Positions 8,768-17,483 of a DNA stretch of 64,000 nt are shown here, one piece after another (positions within the stretch are counted from its first letter, which is position 1; every line of letters starts with the position of its first letter). Made by a program: the position numbers and the translations under genes. The stretch is from Sphingomonas desiccabilis (GTDB taxonomy: Bacteria > Pseudomonadota > Alphaproteobacteria > Sphingomonadales > Sphingomonadaceae): contig NZ_SDPT01000002.1 in assembly GCF_004135605.1 (NCBI RefSeq), forward strand, positions 868,001 to 932,000, read 5' to 3'. Below the pieces are notes generated by a model. That model searched no databases. It was not told the origin of the DNA and saw only the letters and a program-made list of their open reading frames with translations.

Positions 8768-10090
8768 ATGGTGGCAGAAGACGACCCGCGCCGGGCGGCG
8801 CAGCTGGTGGCAGGCGCTGCCGAACCGCTGCCCGATATCGACGATCCGGCGTTCGGGGCGCTGTTCGATCGCTTCGCCGACGCCCGCGTGGTGTGCCTGG
8901 GCGAGGCGAGCCACGGCACCTCCGAATTCTACCGCGCCCGGGCCGCCATCACCCGCCACCTGATCGAGCGGCACGGCTTCACCATGGTCGCGGTCGAGGC
9001 GGACTGGCCCGACGCGGCGGTCATCGATCGCACCGTGCGCGCAAGGCCTGCGCCGCCCGAGGCGCCGACCCCCTTCACCCGCTTTCCCGCCTGGATGTGG
9101 CGGAATGCCGAGTTCGACCGCTTCGTGGAGTGGCTCACCGCCCACAACGCCGATCGGGACGCATCCGCGCGCGTCAGCTTCCACGGGCTGGACCTCTACA
9201 ACATGACGGCCTCGGTCGCCGCCGTGATCGGCTATCTGGAGCGGGTCGATCCGGTGGCCGCCGCCGAGGCCCGCCGCCTCTACGGCTGCCTGAAGCCCTG
9301 GAAGGAGCAGCCCGAACGCTACGGCCGCATGGCGCTGAGCGAAGGGCATGGCCGGTGCGAATCGGCGGTGGTGCAGCTGCTGCGTGACCTGTTCGCCAAC
9401 GAAGCCGCCTATGCGCCCGGCGATCCGGACTCTTTTCTCGATGCGGCGCAGAACGCCCGGCTCGTCGCCAATGCAGAGGCCTATTATCGCGCCATGTACT
9501 ATGGGTCGGCTGCCAGCTGGAATCTACGCGACGAGCATATGGCCGACACTCTGGAACTGCTGCTGCAGCGCAAGGGGCCGGATGCCAAGGCGGTGGTCTG
9601 GGCGCACAACAGCCATGTCGGTGACGCCCGCCGGACCGACATGGGCCAGAGCCGCGGTGAGCTGAACCTCGGCCAGCTGGTGCGGGAACGCTACGACGGC
9701 GCCGCCTGCCTGATCGGTTTCGGAACCCACGCCGGCACCGTGGCCGCCGCCGATGATTGGGACGCGCCCATGCGAATCATGTCGGTCAATCCGTCCCGCC
9801 CCGACAGCTTCGAACGGGTCCTCCACGACAGCGGCGCCCCCCGCTTCCTGGTCGATCTGCGCGAGGGGGCGGCAAGCCCCGAGCTGCGCGAGGCCCTCAC
9901 GGCCGAACGGCTCGAGCGGTACATCGGCGTCATCTACCGCCCCGACACAGAACGCTGGAGCCACTATTCCGAGGCGACGCTGGCGCAGGAATATGATGCC
10001 TTCCTGTGGTTCGACACCACGACTGCCGTGCAGGCTACGGCGGCAAGCAGCGAGGCGGGGCAGGACGAGACCTGGCCCACGGGATTGTAG
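8768..10090 (+). CDS. Erythromycin esterase-like protein
   Basis: A 440-residue protein of the erythromycin esterase family. Visible family features are LGEASHGTSEFYRARAAITRHLI near residues 43-65, VAVEADWPD near 72-80, FHGLDLYNM, and VWAHNSHVGDARRTDMG near 277-293, which carry the conserved Glu and His residues. Some relatives open macrolide lactones; many others have unknown substrates, so resistance should not be assumed. The ATG at 8768 is preceded by GGGAG at 7 bases. There is no signal peptide, so it is probably cytosolic. It stands alone, with no resistance gene nearby. Confidence 0.85.
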   Translation: MVAEDDPRRAAQLVAGAAEPLPDIDDPAFGALFDRFADARVVCLGEASHGTSEFYRARAAITRHLIERHGFTMVAVEADWPDAAVIDRTVRARPAPPEAPTPFTRFPAWMWRNAEFDRFVEWLTAHNADRDASARVSFHGLDLYNMTASVAAVIGYLERVDPVAAAEARRLYGCLKPWKEQPERYGRMALSEGHGRCESAVVQLLRDLFANEAAYAPGDPDSFLDAAQNARLVANAEAYYRAMYYGSAASWNLRDEHMADTLELLLQRKGPDAKAVVWAHNSHVGDARRTDMGQSRGELNLGQLVRERYDGAACLIGFGTHAGTVAAADDWDAPMRIMSVNPSRPDSFERVLHDSGAPRFLVDLREGAASPELREALTAERLERYIGVIYRPDTERWSHYSEATLAQEYDAFLWFDTTTAVQATAASSEAGQDETWPTGL

Positions 10091-10184
10091 AGGGACGGCC
10101 GCTAACAGTCGGAACCGCGCCGCCGGAGTGGCGCGCGGTCGCGCATGGTGCCTATGATGGCCCTCACCTGTCCGGGAGATCCCA

Positions 10185-10628
10185 ATGCGCTTCCTGTTCG
10201 CCGCCTGTCTTGCCGCTGCGACAATCGCCAGTCCTGCCGCCACGCGTCCGGCGATCCCCCAGTCCGCGGCACCCGACCCGAAGACCGCGGTCTACGAGTT
10301 GCGCATCTACCACCCCGCGCCCGGCAAGCTCGCCGCCCTCAACGCCCGCTTCCGGGAGCATACGCTCAAGCTCTTTGCCAAACACGGCATGCACAATGTC
10401 GCCTATTGGAACGAGCAGCCGACGGCGGAAGCGCCGGAGGGCCGGATCGTCTACGTTCTCGCCTATCCGAGCCGGGCGGCGCGGGAGGCGAGCTGGAAGG
10501 CGTTCGGCGCCGATCCGGAATGGCGTGCGGTGGTCGCCACCTCCGAAGCCGGCGGCAAGCTGGTGACGAAGGTCGACAGCGTGTTCATGACGCTGGCCGA
10601 CTATTCCCCGCGCCTCCCGCTCCGCTGA
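10185..10628 (+). CDS. NIPSNAP-domain secreted protein
   Basis: 147 residues. The signal peptide (1-19, MRFLFAACLAAATIASPAA) is followed by one NIPSNAP ferredoxin-like domain starting VYELRIYHPAPGKLAALNARFREHT and containing WKAFGADPEWRAV. Domains of this type form small alpha/beta barrels and bind or convert small molecules; no specific activity can be read here. GGGAG precedes the ATG. It converges with metE, with a strong hairpin between them. Confidence 0.85.
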   Translation: MRFLFAACLAAATIASPAATRPAIPQSAAPDPKTAVYELRIYHPAPGKLAALNARFREHTLKLFAKHGMHNVAYWNEQPTAEAPEGRIVYVLAYPSRAAREASWKAFGADPEWRAVVATSEAGGKLVTKVDSVFMTLADYSPRLPLR

Positions 10629-10641
10629 GACGACGCGGGAA

Positions 10642-10671
10642 GGCTGCGTGCCGCCGATCCGGCACGCAGCC
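10642..10671. terminator. Bidirectional hairpin between NIPSNAP gene and metE
   Basis: A 12-bp perfect stem (GGCTGCGTGCCG / CGGCACGCAGCC) with a 6-base loop between two convergent stops. T-runs are short on both sides. Confidence 0.65.
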
Positions 10672-10682
10672 GCTCTTCAGCG

Positions 10683-12971
10683 CTAGGCGGCGCGCAGCGT
10701 GCGTGCCGCGGCGACCATCGCCTCGATCGCCGGCTTCACCTCGTGCCATTTGCGCGTCTTCAGCCCGCAGTCCGGGTTCACCCAGAGCTGCTCGGGCCTC
10801 AGATGCTGCTGGGCCAGCCGCATCAGCTCGACCATCTCGGCCTCGCCCGGCACGCGTGCGGAGTGGATGTCGTACACGCCCGGGCCGATCGCGCTCGGGT
10901 AGCGGTACTTCGCGAACGCCTCCAGCAGCTCCATCCGCGACCGCGCCGTCTCGATCGAGATCACATCGGTGTCCATCGCGCCGATCGACGGCAGGATGTC
11001 GTTGAACTCCGAATAGCACATGTGCGTGTGGATCTGCGTGCCGTCCGCCACGCCTGCGGCCGAAAGGCGGAAACAGTCCACCGCCCAGTCGAGATACGGC
11101 TGCCAGTCGCGCTTCCTAAGCGGCAGCCCCTCGCGCAGCGCCGCCTCGTCGATCTGGATCGCCCTGCACCCGGCCGCTTCCAGGTCCAGCACCTCGTCGC
11201 GGATCGCAAAGGCGATCTGGCGGCAGGAGGCCTCGCGCGGCTGGTCGTCGCGCACGAAGCTCCAGTTGAGGATCGTGACTGGCCCGGTGAGCATGCCCTT
11301 CACGGGCTTGTCGGTGAGGCCCTGCGCAAAGCGCCACCAATCCACCGTCATCGGGTGGGTACGGCGGACGTCGCCGAACAGGATCGGCGGCCGGACGCAG
11401 CGCGAGCCATAGCTCTGCACCCAGCCGTTCACCGTGAAGGCGAAGCCGGCGAGCTGCTCGCCGAAATACTGCACCATGTCGTTGCGCTCGAACTCGCCGT
11501 GGACGAGCATGTCGAGCCCCACATCTTCCTGCCAGCGGATGGCGCGCTCGGTCTCCTCGCGCAGGAACTGCTGGTAGCCGGCATCGTCGAGGTTGCCGCG
11601 ATTATGCTCGGCACGCGCATGGCGTACCTCGGCGGTCTGCGGGAAGGAGCCGATGGTGGTCGTAGGGAAGGGCGGCAGGTCGAGCAGCCCGGCCTGCGCA
11701 CGCGCGCGTTCGGCATGGCCGGAGCGGCGCTCCCGCATGTCCGGCGTCGCCTGCGCCACCCGCGCCTGCACCGCCGCGTCGTGGATGCGGGGCGACACCT
11801 TCCGGTTCGCTGCCGCCTCCGCCGCCGCCGCGAGCGGCCCCGCCACGCTGTCCCGTCCTTCGTTCAGCGCGCGCTTGAGGACGGCCAGTTCCTCTACCTT
11901 CTGAACCGCAAAGGCGAGCCACTGCTTCACCTCCGCGTCGAGCCTGGGCTCGAGCGTCAGGTCCACCGGCACGTGCAGCAGCGAGCAGGACGGCGCCAGC
12001 ACCACGTCGCGCGATGCCGCGATGGGTGCCACGCGTTCCAGCACCGCGTCCAGGTCGGCACGCCAGACGTTGCGCCCGTCGATCACGCCTAGCGAAAGCA
12101 GCAGGTCCTTGGGCGCCGCCCGCAGGACGGCATCGAGCTGTCCGGGCGCGCGGACGAGATCGACGTGGAGGCCCTGCACCGGCAACGCAGTCGCCAAGGC
12201 CAGATTGTCCTCCAGCCCGCCGAAATAGGTCGTCAGCATCAGCTTCGGGCCGGACCGCTGGAGCGCGGCATAGGCGCGGGTGAAGGCGGCGCGCTGCTGC
12301 TCCGACAAGTCGGTGACCAGGATCGGCTCGTCGATCTGCACCCACTCGGCCCCGGCATGGGCGAGATGGCCCAGGATCACGCGGTAGAGCCCTAGCACTT
12401 CGTCGAGCAGGTCGAACGGGTCGATCCCATGCCCCTTGGCAAGGCTCAGCCAGGTGACCGGGCCGAGCAGCACCGGCCGCGTCTCATAACCCTGCGCTTG
12501 GGCCTCGCGATATTCCTCGACCACCTTCAACCGCCCGAGCGCGAGCTTGCGGTCGGGTTCGATCTCCGGGACGATGTAGTGGTAGTTGGTGTCGAACCAC
12601 TTCGTCATCTCGCCGGCGGTCACCGAACCGTGCGAATGGCCGCATCCCGCGTCCTCGCCCGTGGTGCCCCGCGCCATCGCGAAATAGGTCGCCAGGTCGG
12701 TGACCCCGTCCGCCGCGCCATAGCGGCTCGGGATCGCGCCCAGCATCACGCTGGTGTCCAGCACATGGTCGTAGAGCGAGAAGTCGTTGGAGGGCAGCCA
12801 GTCGGCGCCCAGCGCCTTCTGCCGCGCCCAGGCGGCGGTGCGCAGGCCCGATGCGGCCTCCTGCAGCTCGGCTTCGCCGATCCTGCCGGACCAGAACTTC
12901 TCCAACGCGAACTTCAACTCGCGGCGCGGACCGATGCGGGGAAACCCCAAGGTCGCGATCGTCACTGTCAT
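10683..12971 (-). CDS. metE: Cobalamin-independent methionine synthase
   Basis: Transfers the methyl group of methyltetrahydropteroyl-glutamate to homocysteine, making methionine without B12; cytosolic, 762 residues, normal length. The N-terminal barrel begins MTVTIATLGFPRIGPRRELK. The C-terminal catalytic barrel carries the zinc ligands in HMCYSEF and in WVNPDCGLKTRKW, and has IQIDEAALREGLPL. The 5' leader holds a cobalamin riboswitch, so expression should fall when B12 is available; that implies a B12-dependent MetH elsewhere in the genome. Confidence 0.97.
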   Translation of the reverse strand: MTVTIATLGFPRIGPRRELKFALEKFWSGRIGEAELQEAASGLRTAAWARQKALGADWLPSNDFSLYDHVLDTSVMLGAIPSRYGAADGVTDLATYFAMARGTTGEDAGCGHSHGSVTAGEMTKWFDTNYHYIVPEIEPDRKLALGRLKVVEEYREAQAQGYETRPVLLGPVTWLSLAKGHGIDPFDLLDEVLGLYRVILGHLAHAGAEWVQIDEPILVTDLSEQQRAAFTRAYAALQRSGPKLMLTTYFGGLEDNLALATALPVQGLHVDLVRAPGQLDAVLRAAPKDLLLSLGVIDGRNVWRADLDAVLERVAPIAASRDVVLAPSCSLLHVPVDLTLEPRLDAEVKQWLAFAVQKVEELAVLKRALNEGRDSVAGPLAAAAEAAANRKVSPRIHDAAVQARVAQATPDMRERRSGHAERARAQAGLLDLPPFPTTTIGSFPQTAEVRHARAEHNRGNLDDAGYQQFLREETERAIRWQEDVGLDMLVHGEFERNDMVQYFGEQLAGFAFTVNGWVQSYGSRCVRPPILFGDVRRTHPMTVDWWRFAQGLTDKPVKGMLTGPVTILNWSFVRDDQPREASCRQIAFAIRDEVLDLEAAGCRAIQIDEAALREGLPLRKRDWQPYLDWAVDCFRLSAAGVADGTQIHTHMCYSEFNDILPSIGAMDTDVISIETARSRMELLEAFAKYRYPSAIGPGVYDIHSARVPGEAEMVELMRLAQQHLRPEQLWVNPDCGLKTRKWHEVKPAIEAMVAAARTLRAA

Positions 12972-13087
12972 GTCTTCAACCCCGAAGAGGGCGAAGCGCC
13001 GGACCGAGCGCAGGCAGGCACGCGCCAGGGATCGCCCGGCCGCACAAGCACGCGACCAGACCGGGCACCCCGCCGGTGGACGTTATG

Positions 13088-13288
13088 GCGTCAAAGGCAG
13101 GTCTCCTGGCTCGCGGGTCAGCACGGACGATCCGTCTTCCCAAGGCGCAGGGGCCTCAGTGACATGGTTGGATCGCCGCTCGCCGCTTACAGTTGCGGGG
13201 GCAGCGCCGGCCTTGCCCATCACGAGCGCACCGGCTTCCCGTCTTAGCTCCGGCGCAGGCACGCGCCCGGCCGGAGAACCTCGACGCA
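13088..13288 (-). promoter_or_regulatory. Cobalamin (B12) riboswitch in the metE leader
   Basis: On the - strand the leader shows the B12-box sequence AGCCAGGAGACCTGCC (13096-13111), preceded in the transcript by GCAACTGTAAGCGG and GGAAGCCGGTGCG elements in the order known for cobalamin riboswitches. It ends about 115 bases before the metE ATG. The expression platform was not resolved; GC-rich pairing near the metE ribosome binding site would fit translational control. Confidence 0.9.
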
Positions 13289-13291
13289 ATA

Positions 13292-13320
13292 AGCATCGGC
13301 GCAAACCGCGCGCCGGTCAA
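13292..13320 (-). promoter_or_regulatory. Candidate metE promoter
   Basis: On the - strand TTGACC (13315-13320) and GATGCT (13292-13297) are separated by 17 bases and lie just upstream of the riboswitch. The -35 abuts the 28-base palindrome at 13322-13349. The -10 match is weak. Confidence 0.4.
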
Positions 13321-13321
13321 C

Positions 13322-13349
13322 CGTCATATAAAGAGATCTTTATATGACG
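13322..13349. promoter_or_regulatory. 28-base palindromic operator-like site
   Basis: 13-base arms CGTCATATAAAGA (13322-13334) and TCTTTATATGACG (13337-13349) are perfect reverse complements around GA. The A+T-rich core stands out in this G+C-rich DNA. It lies immediately upstream of the candidate metE -35 and about 85 bases before the hemerythrin-domain gene, so a dimeric regulator could act on either or both. The regulator is unknown; an ArsR-type (SahR-like) methionine-cycle regulator is one guess. Confidence 0.65.
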
Positions 13350-13432
13350 CTCTGCACCCCTCCATATCCCGGGCGGCGGCGGAACGGGCCCGCCGCGCCG
13401 TCGTTGAGTCGGGAAAGCTGAGGAGCAAGCAG

Positions 13433-14002
13433 ATGGCCACGACACAGGAAGCATCTTCGGGAAATGTCGGCCGCACGGTCGCGATCGGCGCCGCGACGGG
13501 AGTGGTCGCCGGGCTCCTCGCCAATTTCCTGCGCAAGGCTGCGGTGCAGGCGCCGACGGTGATGGCCGGCCGCTGGGACAAGGCGCTGGCGGCCGAGCAC
13601 GCCGCGGCGCTCAAGATCTTCGACCTGTTGGAAAAAACGAGCGACGAGGACACCGCCCGCCGCGCCTTCCTGCTGATGCAGTTGAAGCACGCGATCAGCA
13701 AGCATGCCTTCCAGGAGGAGAACGTCGTCTACGCGATGATGCGCGACCAAGGCCTGACGGAGGCGGCGGACCATCTCAACCACGAGCATGGCTATGTGAA
13801 GCAGTATTTCTTCGACCTGACCGAGATGCCCAAGGACGATCCGGCCTGGCTTCCCAAGCTCAAGGAATTCCGCGGCCTGATCGAAAGCCACATGCGCGAG
13901 GAGGAACAGGACCTGTTTCCCAAACTGCGCGACCAGCTTTCCGAGGCGCAGAACAAGCACATCACCGCCGCCATGAACAAGGAAGGCCTCAAGCTCGCCT
14001 GA
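13433..14002 (+). CDS. Hemerythrin HHE-domain protein with N-terminal membrane segment
   Basis: 189 residues. A hydrophobic Gly/Ala-rich stretch near residues 11-30 (GRTVAIGAATGVVAGLLANFL) is followed by a four-helix HHE domain with candidate iron ligands in AAEHAAALKIF, SKHAFQEENVVY, HLNHEHGYV and ESHMREEEQDLFP. Such proteins bind oxygen, NO or iron, or help with stress. The ATG at 13433 has AGGAG upstream; the frame extends further 5' into the metE leader, but that part is not family-like. It is divergent from metE and shares the palindrome region. Confidence 0.85.
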   Translation: MATTQEASSGNVGRTVAIGAATGVVAGLLANFLRKAAVQAPTVMAGRWDKALAAEHAAALKIFDLLEKTSDEDTARRAFLLMQLKHAISKHAFQEENVVYAMMRDQGLTEAADHLNHEHGYVKQYFFDLTEMPKDDPAWLPKLKEFRGLIESHMREEEQDLFPKLRDQLSEAQNKHITAAMNKEGLKLA

Positions 14003-14056
14003 CGGCGCCTCCCTCGCGCCCGGCCGCCGCCGCTCCGGAGCCCCGCCGGGCGGCGG

Positions 14057-15076
14057 TCAGGGCTCCGCCCTGCGGCCCCGCGCGCGGACGGCGAAGCCCA
14101 GTGCCGCACCCGCCAGCGCAACCGCCCCGAGCGCGAGCCCCGGGTGGGTGCGGGTGGCCGTGAAGGCGCTGACCGACCGTCCCTTCTGCTCGCCCTCGAC
14201 GATCCCGTCCTTGCCGTCCGGCGCGTAGAGATTGCCCGGGCTCACCGGCACCGGCTGGCTGGGATCGGCCAGCAGCACGCTCATGTTCTGCGCCACCCGG
14301 TCGAACAGCCGCGGCACCAGCTGTGCGCCCAGCACCTGCAGCTTGCCCACCCCGCCGACGGTCAGTGACCGCCGCGGGTGCTGTGCCGCGTCCAGGATCG
14401 CGTCCGCCACCAACGATGGTGCGTAGAGCGGCGGCGGCAGCTGCGCCTTGTAGCCGGTCAGGTTGCGGCCGTGCTGGGGGAAAGGGGTGCCGACCGGGCC
14501 CGGCTTGATCAGGGTGATCGACACCGGCGCGCCCTCCGCCATCATCTCCAGCCGCAGCGAATCCGTGAAGCCCTTCACCGCATGCTTGGACGCCGTGTAG
14601 GAGGAAATCACGGGCGACGGCATGTCGGAGTTGATCGACCCGACGTTGATCAGCGCGCCGCCGCCGGGCTTCTCCTTCAGGTGGCGCAGCGCTGTCAGCG
14701 ATCCGTACACCACCCCCCAGTAATTCGTTTCGAACACTTGGCGGTGGTCGGCCGTGGGCGTCTCCAGCGCGGCGGCATAGACGCCGATACCGGCATTGTT
14801 CACCCAGGTGTCGAAGCCGCCGAAATGGTCGATCGCAAAGGCCGCCGCGCGCTCGACTTCCTCCTCCTGGCCGACATCGGCGACGAAGGTGGCGGCGCTG
14901 CCGCCGGCGGTCTGGATCTGGTCGCGGACCCGCGCCAGCGCATCGCCGTCGCGCGCGATGAGCACCACCCGCGCTCCCGCCGCCGCCGCCCGGCGGGCCG
15001 TCTCCAGCCCGTGGCCGGAACTTGCGCCGGTGATGACGATCACCTGCTCGGAAAGCGGCTTCAGCTGGGCCTTCAT
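14057..15076 (-). CDS. Short-chain dehydrogenase/reductase with C-terminal membrane segment
   Basis: 339 residues. The Rossmann motif TGASSGHG near residue 17, NNAG and the catalytic YTASK place it in the classical SDR family using NAD(P)H; the substrate is unknown. It is longer than the usual 250 residues: the C-terminal extension ends in a hydrophobic segment (HPGLALGAVALAGAALGFAV) followed by basic residues, suggesting a membrane anchor. GAGG precedes the ATG. It converges with the hemerythrin-domain gene and is divergent from the lipoprotein gene at 15220. Confidence 0.88.
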   Translation of the reverse strand: MKAQLKPLSEQVIVITGASSGHGLETARRAAAAGARVVLIARDGDALARVRDQIQTAGGSAATFVADVGQEEEVERAAAFAIDHFGGFDTWVNNAGIGVYAAALETPTADHRQVFETNYWGVVYGSLTALRHLKEKPGGGALINVGSINSDMPSPVISSYTASKHAVKGFTDSLRLEMMAEGAPVSITLIKPGPVGTPFPQHGRNLTGYKAQLPPPLYAPSLVADAILDAAQHPRRSLTVGGVGKLQVLGAQLVPRLFDRVAQNMSVLLADPSQPVPVSPGNLYAPDGKDGIVEGEQKGRSVSAFTATRTHPGLALGAVALAGAALGFAVRARGRRAEP

Positions 15077-15219
15077 GCTACCTCGTCTGGCTGTGCGACG
15101 CCGTAAACGGGGCCGCCGTGAGGGCGCAGAACGAGCCGCGGCTGCGATCCGATCCCTGGCGGCTCTGGCGGCGGCGCAGGCGCTTGGCTATGCGGGCAGC
15201 TTGCAGGGGAGGGGCGAGA

Positions 15220-15606
15220 ATGAACGTACGGAACGGCCGGGTCGGGGGCATGGGGCTGGCGGCTGCGGTGCTGCCGCTGCTGTTGGTCGCCTGTTCGGAC
15301 GAGGCGCCGCGTTCGGATCCGGCGCTGCCGCCGCAAGCCGCCGCGACCAGCCTGCCGCCGGCGATGCTCGGCCGCTGGGGTGAGGACGCGGCCTGTGTCC
15401 AGCCGCTCGAGGTGACGGCGGATCGCATCGCCGGCGCCCGCATCGACGCGGTCACCACCGCCGCCGATGGTGCGGTCGACGTCGACACCTCGGCGGAGGT
15501 CGACGGCATCACCACCGGGCGGCGCTATCGGCTCGCGAGGTCCCGCGGCGAGCGGCTGGCCGTCACCGTCGACGGCGCCACCGCCACCCGCATCCGCTGC
15601 CCGTGA
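15220..15606 (+). CDS. Small lipoprotein of unknown function
   Basis: 128 residues. The signal peptide with lipobox LLVAC (Cys about 25) is followed by a short linker and a compact domain with one later Cys pair candidate (AACVQPLEV and the final IRCP). The ATG at 15220 follows a purine-rich GGGGAGGGGCGAGA. Its stop overlaps the next start as GTGA, so it is translationally coupled to the GNAT acetyltransferase gene. No family recognised. Confidence 0.72.
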   Translation: MNVRNGRVGGMGLAAAVLPLLLVACSDEAPRSDPALPPQAAATSLPPAMLGRWGEDAACVQPLEVTADRIAGARIDAVTTAADGAVDVDTSAEVDGITTGRRYRLARSRGERLAVTVDGATATRIRCP

Positions 15607-16025
15607 CGCCGGTAGAGGCCGGCCCCGGCGACGCCGCCGCCGTGGTCTCGCTGTGGCAGGCGGCGGGGCTGACGCGGCCCTGGAACGATCCTGCTGCCGA
15701 TTTCGCCCGCGCGCTCGCCGCCGCGGATTCGACGGTGCTGGTGCTGCGCGACGGCCGGGCGCTGATCGGCAGCGTCATGGTCGGCTATGACGGCCACCGC
15801 GGCTGGGTCTATTATCTCGCCGTCGCCCCCGACCACCGTCGCCACGGGCTCGGCCGCACGCTGATGGGGGCGGCGGAGTCGTGGCTGCGTGCCCGCGGCT
15901 GTCCCAAGATCCAGCTGATGGTCCGCGCCGGCAATGCCGATGCGCTCGCCTTCTACGATCGGCTGGGGCTCGCCCCCCAGGACGTCGTCACGCTCGGCCG
16001 CTTCCTGGATCCCGATCCCGCCTGA
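15603..16025 (+). CDS. GNAT-family N-acetyltransferase (YpeA-like)
   Basis: 140 residues. The acetyl-CoA-binding motif is LAVAPDHRRHGLGRTLM, and the C-terminal NADALAFYDRLGL matches GNAT motif B. The arrangement is like YpeA-type acetyltransferases; the acceptor is unknown. The GTG start overlaps the preceding lipoprotein stop by 4 bases. Confidence 0.87.
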   Translation: MTPVEAGPGDAAAVVSLWQAAGLTRPWNDPAADFARALAAADSTVLVLRDGRALIGSVMVGYDGHRGWVYYLAVAPDHRRHGLGRTLMGAAESWLRARGCPKIQLMVRAGNADALAFYDRLGLAPQDVVTLGRFLDPDPA

Positions 16026-16127
16026 CGGGGCGGCCCCGGCGCTTCCGAAACCTTTGCCGCGCGGCTCGCGTTCGCATGCCTGTCCGGCCCGCGCCCCCGC
16101 GATCCGACCGGGCGTCGAGGAACGCGG

Positions 16128-17411
16128 ATGGCCAATTTCATGTTCTGCACGGGGATCGAGAACAGCATCCCCACCATCGACAACGGCCGCACCCGCGTCG
16201 ACCAGATGGAGTCCTGCGGCCATTATGCGCGCTGGCGCGAGGATTTCGACCTGGTTGAGGATCTCGGTATCCGCTTCCTCCGCTTCGGTCCGCCACTGCA
16301 CAAGACGCTGCTGGGCGCGGGCAAGTACGACTGGGAATTCGCGGACCTGACCCTCGGCGACCTGCGCCGCCGCGACATCACGCCCATCGTCGATCTCTGC
16401 CACTTCGGCGTGCCGGACTTCATCGGCGACTTCCAGAACCCGGACTTTCCGGAGCTGTTCGCCGACTATGCCGCGGCCTTCGCGCGGCGCTATCCCTGGG
16501 TGCAGCTCTACACGCCGGTCAACGAGATGTTCATCTGCGCGGTCTTCTCCGCGCTCTACGGCTGGTGGAACGAGCAGCTGGCAAGCGACCGCGCCTTCGT
16601 CACCGCGCTCAAGCACATCGTGAAGGCGAACGTCCGCGCGATGCAGGCGATCCTGCAGCATCGGCCGGACGCCATCTTCATCCAGAGCGAATCCTCGGAA
16701 TATTTCCACGCCGACAGCCCGGCCGCGATCCACCCGGCCGAGATCATGAACGCGCGCCGCTTCCTCAGCCTCGACCTCAACTACGGCCGCCGGGTCAACA
16801 GTGAGATGTACGAGTATCTGATGGACAACGGCATGACACGGGAGGAGTACCACTTCTTCCTCGGCAACCGCCTGAAGCAGCACTGCATCCTCGGCACCGA
16901 TTACTACTGGACCAACGAGCATCGCGTGCACCAGGATGGTCGCACCTGGGCCTCGGGCGAAGTGTTCGGCTACAGCGAGATCACCCGCCAATATTACGGG
17001 CGCTACGGCCTGCCGGTGATGCACACCGAGACCAACATCGCCGAGGGACCGAACGGCGACGAGGGCGTCAACTGGCTGTGGAAGGAATGGGCCAATGTCC
17101 TGCGCCTGCGCAACGTCGGCATCCCGACCGTCGGCTTCACCTGGTACTCGCTGACCCATCAGATGGACTGGGACACGGCGCTGCGCGAACAGAACGGCCG
17201 GGTGACGCCGGTCGGCCTCTACGACCTCGATCGCAACATCCGCCCGGTCGGCAAGGCGTACAAGCAGCTGATCGCCGACTGGCGCGACGTGCTGCCGGCG
17301 CAGAGCCTGTGCCTGGTGGTCCCGGTCGTGCCGCCCGCCGCAAGCGATGCGCCCGATGCATGGGAGCAGGAGGTCGAGGCCACCGCCCGTAGGGGGAATT
17401 CCGCGCCTTAG
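16128..17411 (+). CDS. GH1-superfamily glycoside hydrolase (beta-glucosidase-like)
   Basis: 427 residues, a (beta/alpha)8 glycosidase related to family 1. The acid/base Glu is in YTPVNE (about residue 133), and the nucleophile Glu is probably in MHTETN (about 301), where canonical GH1 enzymes have ENG. VGFTWYSLTHQMDWD, then VGLYDLDRNIRPVGKAYKQLI match the C-terminal GH1 region. It has no signal peptide, so it is probably cytosolic. GAGGAA lies before the ATG. The last 40 residues look non-catalytic. No transporter or regulator is adjacent. Confidence 0.82.
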   Translation: MANFMFCTGIENSIPTIDNGRTRVDQMESCGHYARWREDFDLVEDLGIRFLRFGPPLHKTLLGAGKYDWEFADLTLGDLRRRDITPIVDLCHFGVPDFIGDFQNPDFPELFADYAAAFARRYPWVQLYTPVNEMFICAVFSALYGWWNEQLASDRAFVTALKHIVKANVRAMQAILQHRPDAIFIQSESSEYFHADSPAAIHPAEIMNARRFLSLDLNYGRRVNSEMYEYLMDNGMTREEYHFFLGNRLKQHCILGTDYYWTNEHRVHQDGRTWASGEVFGYSEITRQYYGRYGLPVMHTETNIAEGPNGDEGVNWLWKEWANVLRLRNVGIPTVGFTWYSLTHQMDWDTALREQNGRVTPVGLYDLDRNIRPVGKAYKQLIADWRDVLPAQSLCLVVPVVPPAASDAPDAWEQEVEATARRGNSAP

Positions 17412-17483
17412 GGGCAGGACGACGCATCCGCGGCGGCAAGCAGTTCTGCCGCAGTCAAACCGCTGCCCTGACGCGACGAACCC

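Noticed and set aside
8768..10090. Reading the erythromycin-esterase-like gene as an antibiotic-resistance gene
   Set aside because: The family is broad, and there is no mobile element or resistance context.
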